Of a DNA stretch of 64,000 nucleotides, positions 1 to 11,450 are shown in pieces (within the stretch, counting starts at the first letter, position 1; each line of letters begins with the position of its first letter). Source of the DNA: Typhlomys cinereus (Eukaryota > Chordata > Mammalia > Rodentia > Platacanthomyidae); NCBI GenBank assembly GCA_023101885.1, contig JALPQD010000633.1, positions 627,712 through 691,711 on the forward strand, in the 5' to 3' direction. The translations under genes and the position numbers were made by a program. The notes under the pieces are model-generated. The model did not search any database. It saw only the letters and a program-made list of their open reading frames with translations, and was not told the origin of the DNA.

Positions 1-3000
1 AATTTTTACAGCTCATTAGATTTGCACAAAGCCATCTGGTGACCAGAAGCCACCCAAGTGCGCGTGAGCAACTAACCAAATTGTCCCCGAACAAAATCTG
101 TGTCCTCTCCCTCCATGTGGTTGTCACACACACTTCCCACCAAGCTCAAAACTCTATTAAGGACAAGCGGTTTGTGAACCGGCCAGGCCAAGTCTTTCAG
201 ATACAACTTAAACAGTCTGTTGAGGCAAGTTAAACCTCACCAGCACTTTCCAACGTGTGGAACACCTGGTGCAACGGTAACTGCCACTCTGATCAAGGAA
301 GCAGACTCCACCCCACAGGACCCTCGTCTACACCTCGGAGCAGGAGGAGCCGCCACCGTGCGCGCGGAGCAGGTGCCTGCGCTAGCAGAAGCCGGCTCAG
401 GGGCCTGTCGTGAGCGCCTCTGCGCAGGCCAGAGTTTTCATGGTCTGTCTGGGCCTTACTGAGCCTGCTTCAGAGAGGTTGGCACTTTTACAGAACACGT
501 CTGCAAGTTCTAAGAATAATTTTGGTTTATGGTGATCAAAAGGCACACGGAAGCAAAAATACACGGAAATGTTTAAAACCATCTACCATCAAGCAGCTTT
601 ACGCTCAGGGTGAGTCCCATGGGGCGGACCTCCAGCAGTCCCACAAGCTCCTCAGCTTCCAAACCCACGTCACACCATGCACAGGCCTCTCTGTCTGGCA
701 TATCTGTTCTGGAGTCAGTAGCTCTTTAAATGGAACCTCGCTCTGTTTGCCCGCAGATGAAAGAGGCTGGCCTCCATTCGGAACCACCCTCGATGGACGG
801 GCAGAGAGGGACTGAGTGTTCTGGGGTGCAGTACCCTGAACTCCACTAGGTCAAGAGGTCTTCAAAGGACAAGCAGGGCCCCTGGGTCAAGCCATCATGG
901 ACATTCTCTACTGGTCTCCGTGCCAGGGCTGGGTGGCACTGATGCCCTCATGTCTAGTGATGACCTGGGCAGCTGCATGTACCTCCTTGTGATACTGGCA
1001 GGAAGCCAGGTGGCCCTGGAGCCCTGAAGCTGAGTGGATGTCGTGCAGACGAAAAGAGGGACTTGAAGCAGAGCAAGTGGGGACCTAGGTGGGAACCACA
1101 GCCTGAACAAGGCTAGGCCAGGGCCAGGCGGGGATCTCAGGATACGGAGAGGGTGACGGGCACCCTTGAGGTGGGGGTGGGGCCTCAGAGTGGGAGGGGC
1201 AGTGGCCCTGGCAAAGATGAATGCCAAAGCAGATAGACCAGGAAAAGACGGCAAGTTGCAGTGGGGAGAACCATGGGGGGACAGGAGCCCTTGGCTCCTA
1301 GGAGCCCAAACAGAAATGGTACTGGCAGCAGTGTGAACCCTGGGTTGCTTTGCCCCTCAGAAGGGGGAAACATTCACTGTACGTCCCCCCTTGCTGCTTC
1401 CTTTATCCAGGGAAGCCCAGGAAGTGTCTTGTGTGCTAGAAGCCTGACTATGCCAGTCACTCCTTGGTAGACGCGGGCACTGCCTTTGACCAAGCCACCC
1501 TGACATTTCTGGCTTCACCTGCAGACCAGGAGCAACATCCTGAGGGTGCCCAGCTCGGGCTGTGAGACCTGTAGTCTCAGGGCTCGCCTGGGTGCAGGGC
1601 GTGAGGGCACTGCCAGGGCAGGGTGCTGATGCCGTACTGATGAGGACCAGCTCTGGGGACCTGGCCATCTGCAGGAGTGCCAGGTGCCCACCTTTTCTAC
1701 ACTGCCTCGGGGGTGGGGCCGGAGGCACATGCAACAGCAGGCACTGTGAGGAAGCAGCTGGGCGGCGCAGTGCATGAAGGTGGACAGTGCCCGCAGACAC
1801 AGTGTTCAGGACGTGAGCCAAGGGCGCCCCTTTCTCTGCAGTGACGCCATCTGCTCTGGTTCTTCCTTCGATGGAGGCAGAGGCGTGAGCTTCTGGGGAC
1901 CCACACCCCCCGCGACAGCACAGGCTTCTCTGGAGCCGCAGACACCCCAGGATGGACCCCACTGGGGCAGCACAGGAGTTGTGTGACAGGACCAAGACCC
2001 CCGCCCTCGGGCGGGCGGGCAGCCGACATGTGCTACTTCCCGGTCCCTCCCGCCGCCAGTGCCTGCAGCTCGCCGGAGGACCCAGGGCGAGGAAGCCAGC
2101 AGCACAACTCCTCTCAGGGTCCCCTCGCCCGAGTGCTGGCTGGCTCTACCTGCTCCTGAGTCTGCCCTCGAGTGGCCTGGGCAGGCTGCTGGATGGCCCA
2201 GGAGCTCGGGCAGCTACTGGACACTGCGCGGCCAGGGCTGGGCTCCGCAGAGGCTGACACCACTGTCCGGGGCGGCCTGTCACTCACCATGGCTGCACAA
2301 AGCAGGTTTAATCCTGACTTCAGTCAGCAGACGAAAACCGGGGCCAGATGTCCTCAGACTGTTTAAAAACCTGGCAGCCTCCTAGCTTCACCATGGCGGC
2401 GGGACACACGCAGTTTCTTCACTTCGAGAGTCTCTTTTGCTTTTGCACAAGGGTGTCAAGAGCTCAATAACCACAAAGCAGTGACCTCTAGCAGACCTCA
2501 GGAGGGGAGCTGTTCGGAGCAGGCCCAGATCACAGTATCCCGAGAGAAACAGGGACCTGGACTTTTCCCCAAGGGACTGAAGGGAACCGAGCCAGCACCC
2601 GACCAGCAGCATCCAGGAAACAAGCTGCCTCAGGGTACGCTCCCCAAGCAGGTGGAACCGAGGTGCCAGAGATCCCAGACTGGAGAGAACCAGGTGGGGC
2701 CAGGCTGGTTCTGAGGCTCCTGAAGAGTCTACTTCCTTCCACCTGCAGCTGCCAGCCGACAGAGCCTGCTCCTCGCAGCCGTGACCTCCCGCCCTCTGCT
2801 GAGCCCGCCCCTGGTCTTTCACCTCCCAGGACTCTGGCAGGGCACCTTTCCCAATGCACCAGCCCCCGGCTGGTCAAGGCCCCGCCAGCACGCACATGCG
2901 CAGTATAAGCAGGTCAGCCACAATTCCTCCTCGGTTGAACGCCGTCTAGTCAGCTAGGCACTAGGCAACTGAGACCTGCAGCTTCTCATAAACTAAGCTT

Positions 3001-3732
3001 TGTTCTGCACCAAGGACCACTCGGCACTCACTGTGTTTACCTCCCACTCAGCCACTCAGGTCACTGTTGGCCACGAAATGAAGACGTGCAGAAATCAGAC
3101 AGGTGGCTCTAGCTCCCACGGTGGTAAAAATGTCTTGGGGTGTCACAGAGAAGCCTTACATGAGCAGTTCTCATCCAAAGTATTCTAAGATGGCCACGCC
3201 AGAGCACCAGAGGCCTCGATGGGCAAAGGCGCCAGGCTGTGGGGTGAGTGGTGCTGTGAACTGACCACGCTTCTAACAGCAAAGCCTGACTGCATGGGGA
3301 CGAGCAGCTCCTGAAGATGGTGCGTCGCCCTACGCACACTGCGTGTCTGACCCTGAAAGCCACCCCCCCCTCCATGTAATGCCGTGGGATGATGAGGAAG
3401 AAGTGAAGTGGGCCGAGCTCTTCTCTTCCTGCCCCCACTCCAGGTAGAGCGGTGGGTGCCCCTCACATGGATGTGTTCCTGCCAACTGCAGACAGAGCTG
3501 GTGGGTGGGCTCAAAGACACATCTGCCCAATTTTTCATGCCCATCCTCTAAACATGACTCTGCTCTAGAGCTTTTTATTCCTCTGACAACTTCATGCAGG
3601 AAAACACGCAGACCCTCTGATAGCGTGAAATCACGAACAAAGGCCCAGGGACAAAGGGGCGAAGGGTGGTCGCGGCTGGCCAAATTTCAGCCACCCACAG
3701 ATGTCTGCAGGAATGTCTGAAAGGAGATGCTT

Positions 3733-3735
<3 letters not shown>

Positions 3736-3765
<30 letters not shown>
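3736..3765. repeat. Poly(A) tract
   Basis: About 30 uninterrupted A residues followed by TTGGGGC. No SINE body or gene-like sequence is visible just before it, so it is either a bare simple repeat or the tail of a decayed retroposon. Confidence 0.9.
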
Positions 3766-3768
<3 letters not shown>

Positions 3769-5297
3769 GGGCTTGAAACGTCTTCCCTAGTGTGGAGGCA
3801 AGAACTGAAAAAAAAGGCCTGCTGTCCCTGACGGATCCCGGCAGAACCAGATTGACCTCAGCGTTCCGGTGGCACAGTGTCCACTGGGTGGGTCCTCAGG
3901 TCCATCTGGACTGCAGTCCACTACCACCTGCTCGCCCTTTCCCACACACCTTATCTCACAGAGTTGCAGTTTGCTGGCATGGGAGCCTCGATCTCTAAGA
4001 CCCCTGAGAACAGCAATGCCTAATGGCAACAGAACCGCAGTGGATGCTGTTTTGTGAAGCCAGGTGACAGCTGCTGTAGGACAGCGTGTCAGACTGAGGG
4101 GTTAAGGCTGGATCGAAGCTGCTGGAGGTGCTGGTCAGCTGTCCTGTGTGGTGGGACCCAGGCAGAGCTCCAGGGAGTTGGGCAGCTGGGAGAGGCACTC
4201 TGCTGGCATGGTGCTGGCACAGGGCAGGGCTACAGAATCTGGAGGTGCAGAGGTTCCTGCGCAGAGCAAGGCTCTCCTGGACTCTGTCCACATCCACAGT
4301 CGCAGACAAGGACGTGCTGTGCTGTCTGTCTCTAATTAGGGCCGCTCGTGCTTGTGGGATACTCACAGCTGTCCAGTGTGAGAATGGGGGGTGGGACAGG
4401 GGGTGGGGGGAGCTCTTCATGAAACCTGAGCTGTGCAGAGGATGCTAGCTTCTGCCTACTCTCCAGGTGCCCATACTTCTCTCTGGCCGTGAAGCCTCTG
4501 CCCAAGGGCCGAGAGCCACAACTGCAAAGGTAAAAGCCACTACCAAAGATGTAGCTTCAACTTCTGTTGAGGCACTGTCACGCGATGCGCCGGGATATCC
4601 ACGTGACACACTGAATATCTGTGCAATGCACAGGAATATCCGTAGGAGAAACCCCCTTTCTGGCTCAGACAAATGTGCACCTCTGGCATGAACCTGCACT
4701 GGTCTGGGCAGCTGGAGCAGAACTAGGCCCACAGCTGGCACCCTGCAGGAGGCTGCGCATGTCGAGGGAAGCAGAAAGAGGCAGTCGTCAGCACCTGGAG
4801 CCCAGACGAACCCAGGTGCTCCCTTCCCGCTCCTTCCAGTCCTCTAGCCACAGAAGGGTGCGGGACACTTAGAAGTCCACAGACCCGCTCAGTCACGGGA
4901 AACAGGAGGAGCTGACAGCGGATGGCTCCCAGGCAGACTGAAGGCTCTTTAAAGAAGGGAACAGGAAGTTTCCAACAAGCAATTCTCAGACAGCTGAGGT
5001 TCCCACACAGACTTCCCTTGAAATGAGTTATTGGAAAATCATTACTACTAAGTACACAATTTTAAATGCCTCCCAAATACAGATCCAATCCAGAGAGTTA
5101 ACACTATTTAGGTCAAAAACAATTCTCTTGGAATACTAAATATTCAAATAAGATAGGGTCTCATAGTGCAGTACACTGCTAACAGATTGTCTTCCTTGGA
5201 AGGCAACGTTAACCAGAAAAACTCTTCGCCATCATTGCCATTGCAACAGACTTACATGCTGCGGTCCTACAGATGGGATGCCCAGACTGTACTCCCA

Positions 5298-5345
5298 AAA
5301 AAAAAAAAAAAAAAAAAGGAAGGAAGGAAGAAAGGAATGGAAGAA
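5298..5345. repeat. A-rich / GGAA simple repeat
   Basis: About 20 A residues followed by several GGAA/GGAAG repeats; another A12 tract lies at 5379-5391. Looks like a decayed retroposon tail or simple repeat. Confidence 0.85.
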
Positions 5346-8300
5346 GGAAGGAAGTCCAAGAACATTCCTGCCACACCACAAAAAAAAAAAAAGCCAGCAG
5401 ATGAATTTTCAGGTTTAACAGTAAGGCAGTGGAAGTATTAGGAATTCAACATTAAATTCTGACTCTGATTCTTGAAATTCTTGAACAGCTTCCTGAGTTT
5501 GGAAGCACAAAATAAGCAAAGTCCTCTCACTATCCCTTGATAACCAGCATTTGCAGACGTTATTTCAAGTCGTGAGCTTCTCATGGAGTAGGAAACATAA
5601 CTGGCTGGCAACTTTGAGATGGAAATCGGTGACTGTAAATGTACATTCATCACACTGAGGATTAGTAACCAGGTAACGGTATTTAAAGTCAACCCTTAGA
5701 AATTAGTGTTCCAGAAAATCCTCTGGCCAATCCCTTTTATGATGAACATATCTTGTACCCAAAGTCAGAAGTCAGTGTGCATGGCCATCACAACTGCTGC
5801 GCCTGGCCGCCTGCTGCAGAGATAGCTGGATGCCACTACGCCACACCAAGTTTGGGCAATCTTGTGACTAAATAGCACATGAACTAGAATTCACTCTGCC
5901 AACCTTTTGTCCTATTCCTAAGCACACAGGTGTGTGCACATACAGTTTCTAAAAAGCAAAGCACCACTTGCCGGTCCTTGCACACCCCATGGTCCCCATG
6001 ATTTCAGCATGGGGAGCTGTCAGGTCAAAGGAGTGAGCCACTGGGTATGTCACCCACATGAGGAGCAGTGTCCACAGGCGCTGCTGCTCTGCCCGAGAGT
6101 ACTGTGGCCAGGGCTGGCTGTGACAACTGCGTGACTGCGTTACAGCTGTGGCCCTGTGGGTGCCCTGTGGACGCACCCGCACTGACCCAAACCCAAGGGT
6201 CCCCCTTAGAGCAGGTAACAAGTCAGGGGCTGCAGGCCGGATGACAATTGCAGTGCGTACTAACCCTTAGCAAATCCAAGGATGGGATTTTGCATAATGC
6301 AGACCTGAGTCCTGGAGACAGGACACTACTGGACACACAGAGACACCTGCTACTCCCCTCTGGCAGACCCTCCTCCACCCCAGCTCACTAAACCTGATTT
6401 CCCTAAAGTTCTAGTGGGAGTCCCCCCTGCCTGGCATGGGGATGGGCACAAGCATCCTGTGTGGAACTCAAGGTGCCCGTCTTTCATTCTCCTGCAAGAC
6501 GCACAGTTGTTCAACGGTGTGCCACGGACCCCTTCATCTCCCTCCCAAGAGCGGCACTAAGAGAACCCAAGTGGTACTTGCTCCGACCCTCGGAGGGCAG
6601 AGCCGTCTTCCAGAAGAATGGCGTGGTCCACAGGACCACTAGGTGATGTTCTCCCGAGCCACTGCTCTGCCGTGTGGGAGCTTCCCTGGCTGTGCCGCTC
6701 CATGTGCGCAGCTGCTGCATCTGCAGCGGACTCGCAAGCCAGAGCCCAGGGCTCCCATGGCTTCAGAGTAAGGCTGGGCAGGGAGAGGAGGGGGCCTCGG
6801 TGCAGCACGTGGTCAGCAGACCTGGCTCCTCTGGAGTCCTGACCCAGAGCAGGAGACCAGGCTCTTCTGTCTCCTCCTGTGAAAGGGAAAACCTCCCAGC
6901 TACTGAACAAGGCTACAGTGTGCAAGGCAACTCCCGGAAGTAGCCTCCGAGCACGGACTCCAATAACTTGTTATTGTTACGATTCCCGTGACACGCGGAG
7001 GCGTGGGCCCTCCAAACAGAGTCTGCACAGAGGTCTTCCTTGGAAGTCCCTAAATGCACATTCGATGGCTTCAAGGATTTCTGCTCTTGCCACTGATTTG
7101 AAAGACCAGTCCCAACGTCGAGGGGCAGCATGTACACCCCATCGGGGGCTCCAGAACCTTGACTCCACCCAGCACTCAGTCTTTGGCACAGATGGAGTAA
7201 AATGTATATATGGCCCTGGGGGACAAATGGGGGCTGCTAAAGGTGAAGAGGGGATGCTACTGGGGCCCCTGAGGGGGGCCAGGCTGGGGCATGCCGAGTG
7301 CTACGGAACGGTGAGAGTTGTAATGCAGGTCTGTATCCAGACAGGAGGTCAAGCATCAGCGTGCACTGAAGCCCACCTCCCTAGAGCACAGTGGCATGCA
7401 CTAACCTGCAGAAGAGATTCTCTCATGGCTTCCAGGGGAACCAAGGAACTGGGCATGACAGCTGTGCCCATCCCACTGGAGCCCAGGTTCTGATGGCCAC
7501 TGCTCACATTCTACAACGCAAGTAAAGTTCTGAACCACTCAGGGCCGTTGTGGCCTGGCTAGACCAAGGTCAGGAATGAGCACCGAAAGGCTGAAGAGGT
7601 AGCCCTGGGAGTACGTGAGTCCTAGGATCTGCAGAGATGTAAGCACTCACATGCTGCAGGCCGGGCACGGCCTCTGCCAACTGAGGCCCAGGGAGATGCT
7701 GTTGATGTGCAGGCTGCGGCCTGTCCTGCGAGGCCTGGAATGTGCCACGTGTCTGTGGCTGTGACACACCGACACAGCAGCACGTTTGGCTCAACAAGAA
7801 CCCGATGACCGCATGTGGCCACGGACCCCAGGCTACTGTGGCCAGCAAGGATAATGACCAGGTACGACATCATCCTCCTGCACCCCAGGCAGCCTGGTGG
7901 GCTCACTCCTGCCACAGGCCTCCTTGGGTGGCAGATATGACATTAGGAAAGTGACCTACAATGACACAGTGCTGGGGCACCCTGGTGCCATTCTGAACGA
8001 CGTGTCTTGGTGCTTCTCTCCGCGGTGGCTGCCAAGACAACAGTGCCCTCCTGGGGCCTGCTCTCCCCAGGGGTTCAGCTGGCACCAAGCATGTACCTGC
8101 CAGCAACTGGTAACTGGGGTTCAGCGTTTTAGAATTTAGTTGCGATGGGGGAAGAGGGAGGGGACGGAGAGAGCAGACACACCCTTCTGCTGGGCTTGGG
8201 TGGGAGCCAGGGAACCTTCACAAGTCGGCCTCTCCTTCCACCACGGAGCTCCCAGAGACCGCCTACGGTCAGGCTCCACCTGCTGGCCTGGCAACTGGGT

Positions 8301-8444
8301 TTTGAAATTGGCCACCGGCCTCTACAGGCGCATTCATCGTCCCGGCCAGGGAGGTGATGGTAGCAGGTGTGCGTGCTGGGCCACGCAGAGACAGGCGCGC
8401 CTGGCACCACTGTCACTCTGCGTCACCACAGCCAGCTGAGCAAC

Positions 8445-8905
8445 CCAGCTGCCAGTTGCCGCCGCACAAGACATAAAACATACCCTTCAAACAATCCCAG
8501 CAGCAGGGCGGGGCGGGAGGCTGTGTTATTAATTAGAGTAATGGCGCGTGGTCCTGTTAGATGGGGTGATAATCTTGTTTAATTTGTGTATGTTTTAATT
8601 ACAGCTGAGGCTGCCAGGCTGATCAAGGTCTTTTCAGTTCTGCCCCACAAGCATGTTGGCACTCATTTGCATCTGAAACATAAGAAGCTGCTTGCTCTTC
8701 CTGGGGGCACTGCCTCCCAGCTTGGTACACAGAGCCCCTTTTATAGGCCAGGCAGCCAATCCCCGCTGCAAGAGACAAGCGGGTCTCCATTGTGCTCCCA
8801 GAGCCCACCCTCCCGGCGGATGAACAACGGCTGCATTTAATGCATTTAATTTACTGAGGCTGGGCTGGACTCATTGGCCTCTCACTGTTTTGGAGATGGA
8901 TTTAA
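8445..8905. promoter_or_regulatory. Candidate conserved non-coding element, homeodomain-site rich
   Basis: A complex, non-repetitive, AT-rich block inside GC-rich intron. It holds several TAATTA/TTAATT cores: TATTAATTAGAGTAATGG near 8527, TTTTAATTACAGCT near 8594, GCATTTAATTTACTGAGG near 8841 and GGATTTAATTAACC near 8897. A TTAATGCATTTAAT stretch could also take POU/homeodomain factors. This composition is typical of developmental enhancers; conservation cannot be tested here. Confidence 0.45.
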
Positions 8906-9729
8906 TTAACCTCTGATGAAACTTGCCAGCCAGCGTGACGGCAGGAGACCCTGGATGCAGAACTATCAAAAGGGTCCCATTACCCTGGAAGAAAGGGGTC
9001 TCCTTGCCTGTCCAGGACTGAACAAGGACCAATCGGACACTGTTGGGGGGGCGCTCAGAGGCCTAAGGGGCAGAGAAACCTGGGCCTCCACCCCAGAGTG
9101 AAGGTGCTGCTGTTTCGCTCTTAGGAGGGACGCTGCACAGGCTGAGAGTGTGCGAGCGCACGCCTGCCCAGGGCGGAACACAGCCCAGGCAGGATAGCTC
9201 GAGTCTCGGCAGCCCCCTTCCTGATAGCTTTCTGCGCAGAACTGCATGTGCTTGTGACTGCTCTAACCCAGTACGCTTCCCATTTCCACCCCGGCCTTCA
9301 GGAAGTCACTTGTGGGGTGACTTGCCAGAGAGGGGACACACAAGCTCCTGAAAGCACTGTGGCCTCCTTCCCCTTCTGCTGATGATCTGCAGATATGCCC
9401 CGGGCGCGAGGCACTTCCTGGAAGGAGAGGTGTAGAGCGGGGTGACAGGAAAGGCCTGGCACCTCAGGTGCTGCCTTCGGTGGCCGTGGCCCGACTGGGG
9501 CTCCTAAGGTCCTGAGGGGCTGGTAGGCGCCTACTGGGCGGGGCAGAGGCTCTGTGCTCCTAGTAGGACAAAGCACCGTAGAAGGAGACGGCGGAAGATG
9601 GAGGGCTGAGGGGTGTAGGGCGGGCTGCTCTGGAAGGCAGTGGTACTGCGCCTCCTGGGCTCGTGGAGCCGCTGGTCTGGGACTTCGGAGCTATGACCTT
9701 TCCTTTCCTCAGCGGGCCTAAAAACCTGT

Positions 9730-9930
9730 GCCAAAAAATTGTACTTCATATTTTTTTAAATAGGTGTGCTTTACTTACATAATAAAGTGCACAGAATGTC
9801 AAAGTAACTTTTATTTGTCAAAATGAACAGCAGCTACTCATAGCTTTTAAAGAGCCACAAAACCCCTCTAGGATCAATACTCATGTGTTTATTTATTGAG
9901 CAAATCATGCAGTTTAAAAACTATTGATTT
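9730..9930. other. AT-rich intronic block
   Basis: About 200 bp of AT-rich sequence with AATAAA and TTTATTTATT motifs in otherwise GC-rich intron. Either an old repeat or a weak CNE candidate; no coding potential seen. Confidence 0.35.
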
Positions 9931-11450
9931 CGCTCTCCCTTCACAAGTGCCAGATGAGTCACGTCCAGTGCCTTACAGATAAGTCCGGCTTCCAAGTGGT
10001 CATTCAAAACGGGGGTACCCAGTGCCCAGGGGTCTTGATGCCCACTGTGGAGGCCTTCCCACCTGAGGAGGGGCTTCTGTAGGAGTGCATGTGCTCCCAG
10101 GACACACTGGCTCAGTCCCGTGCTTGTGAGAAGAAAGCTGCGACAGAAGTGCTGCTCCTGAGCCCGCAAGAGCCAGTGTGACCACACAGACGCCGGGTTC
10201 TCACTCAAGGACACGCAGGCCAAGCGTGTGCACAGGGGAAGCGTCTCACAACCAACCCACCCCAGGTCTTCATGCGCATGGCTGCCTCTCCATCTCGCCT
10301 GTCCCAGCAGCGTGAGCGCCCAAGAGGGCCGCATGTCCAGGCGCAGGCCACAGCTGAGGACATGACTCTCGGGCCTCTCTCCATTCGCTGCCTTCTCCTG
10401 CCCCCGTGGGAATCTGCACAGCAGAACACAGAGCTGCTACAGTTTGGAACAGGGCCGCATGTGGGGCACAGCACAGGCAGCTGGGCCCTGGCTGGAGACC
10501 ACACTACCGTGGACATCCCAGGACAGATAAGAACACAGTGAGGAGAGGAGCCGCACTGCAACGGGACGGCACTCCACAGGGGGCATTTTCTCGAAGGTCC
10601 TGCATTTGTGCCGAAGGCTCATATTGACCTGTCTGGGCTAGCCTAGCCATTGTTTGGCTTTTTAGCCACAAAATCTAAGCAAAGTGAGACTTGAAATCTG
10701 GCTCAAGGAGGATGACACCACCATCTGCTTGGCCGAGTCTGGAGGCAACGTCCAGGTGACGTGGCCAGTATCAGGCTATCTTCTACGGTGCCCCCAGTGA
10801 ACTGAACTTAGGGAGTCCTCGAGAGCTGGTTCCCAGAAGCCACTTCTCACCCGGGAAACCTCTTATCTCCGAGTCGCCTGCAGCTGACCTGGGCAGCTTT
10901 GGGCAGATTGTGGTCTAGGTGGCTACTAGCCAACAGACAACTCTTAGTCCAACTGAGAGTCACAACAAATAAAAGCAGAGCACGAATAAGGAAGATTCTG
11001 GTGTCAACTTCAGGTGCTCACGCATGTGCACATGTGTGCAGAGCCGATGCGTGTAAACAACCATATATGCACAGCATACACACAAACACCTGGCAGCAGC
11101 AACAAAACAAAGCTTGACGAGGTAACAGTTGTGTTAAGGTCACTGACTGTCTAGACACCCTCCTTGCGTCCACTGTGCATCCAGGAAGACCCCTGATCCA
11201 CATCCACTGTGCATCCACAGAGACCCCTGATCATACATGTAGGGCTGGCCTGGGGAGGTGCCCTCAGCTTAATTAAGTACAGAAGGATTTCAACAGCACA
11301 TCACTCATTTCTGTCAAGCAAAGGAAGACAGAGGACAAGCCAAAGCCTGCTCAACCATCTTTAAAAAATAATTTTCTGCCAAGGATGGGAGATTAATGTG
11401 TGACAGCATTTGGAACCAAGACTATTAAAGGGAAGATAATCATTTGAAGT
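9931..11450 (-). other. Intronic sequence, nothing recognised
   Basis: Mixed-composition intron before the large minisatellite. A small imperfect repeat at 11170-11235 repeats a phrase about 'cactgtgcatccac' twice. No exon, transposon or array recognised. Confidence 0.5.

Larger units (their letters stand above)
1..8440 (-). other. INPP5A intron, downstream flank, mostly unique sequence
   Basis: Intronic on the minus strand, inferred because the next INPP5A exon is not present down to position 1. GC-rich unique sequence from 1 to about 5000, with scattered CpGs around 1900-2300, then a more AT-rich block at 5040-5720. Small open frames are short, overlap in opposite frames and show no recognisable protein. 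A pure A tract (3736-3765) and an A/GGAA simple repeat (5298-5345) are listed separately. I see no exon of a known gene and no tandem array here. Confidence 0.6.

Noticed and set aside
3736..3765. Poly(A) tract as the tail of a processed pseudogene
   Set aside because: No coding similarity upstream and no target-site duplication visible.
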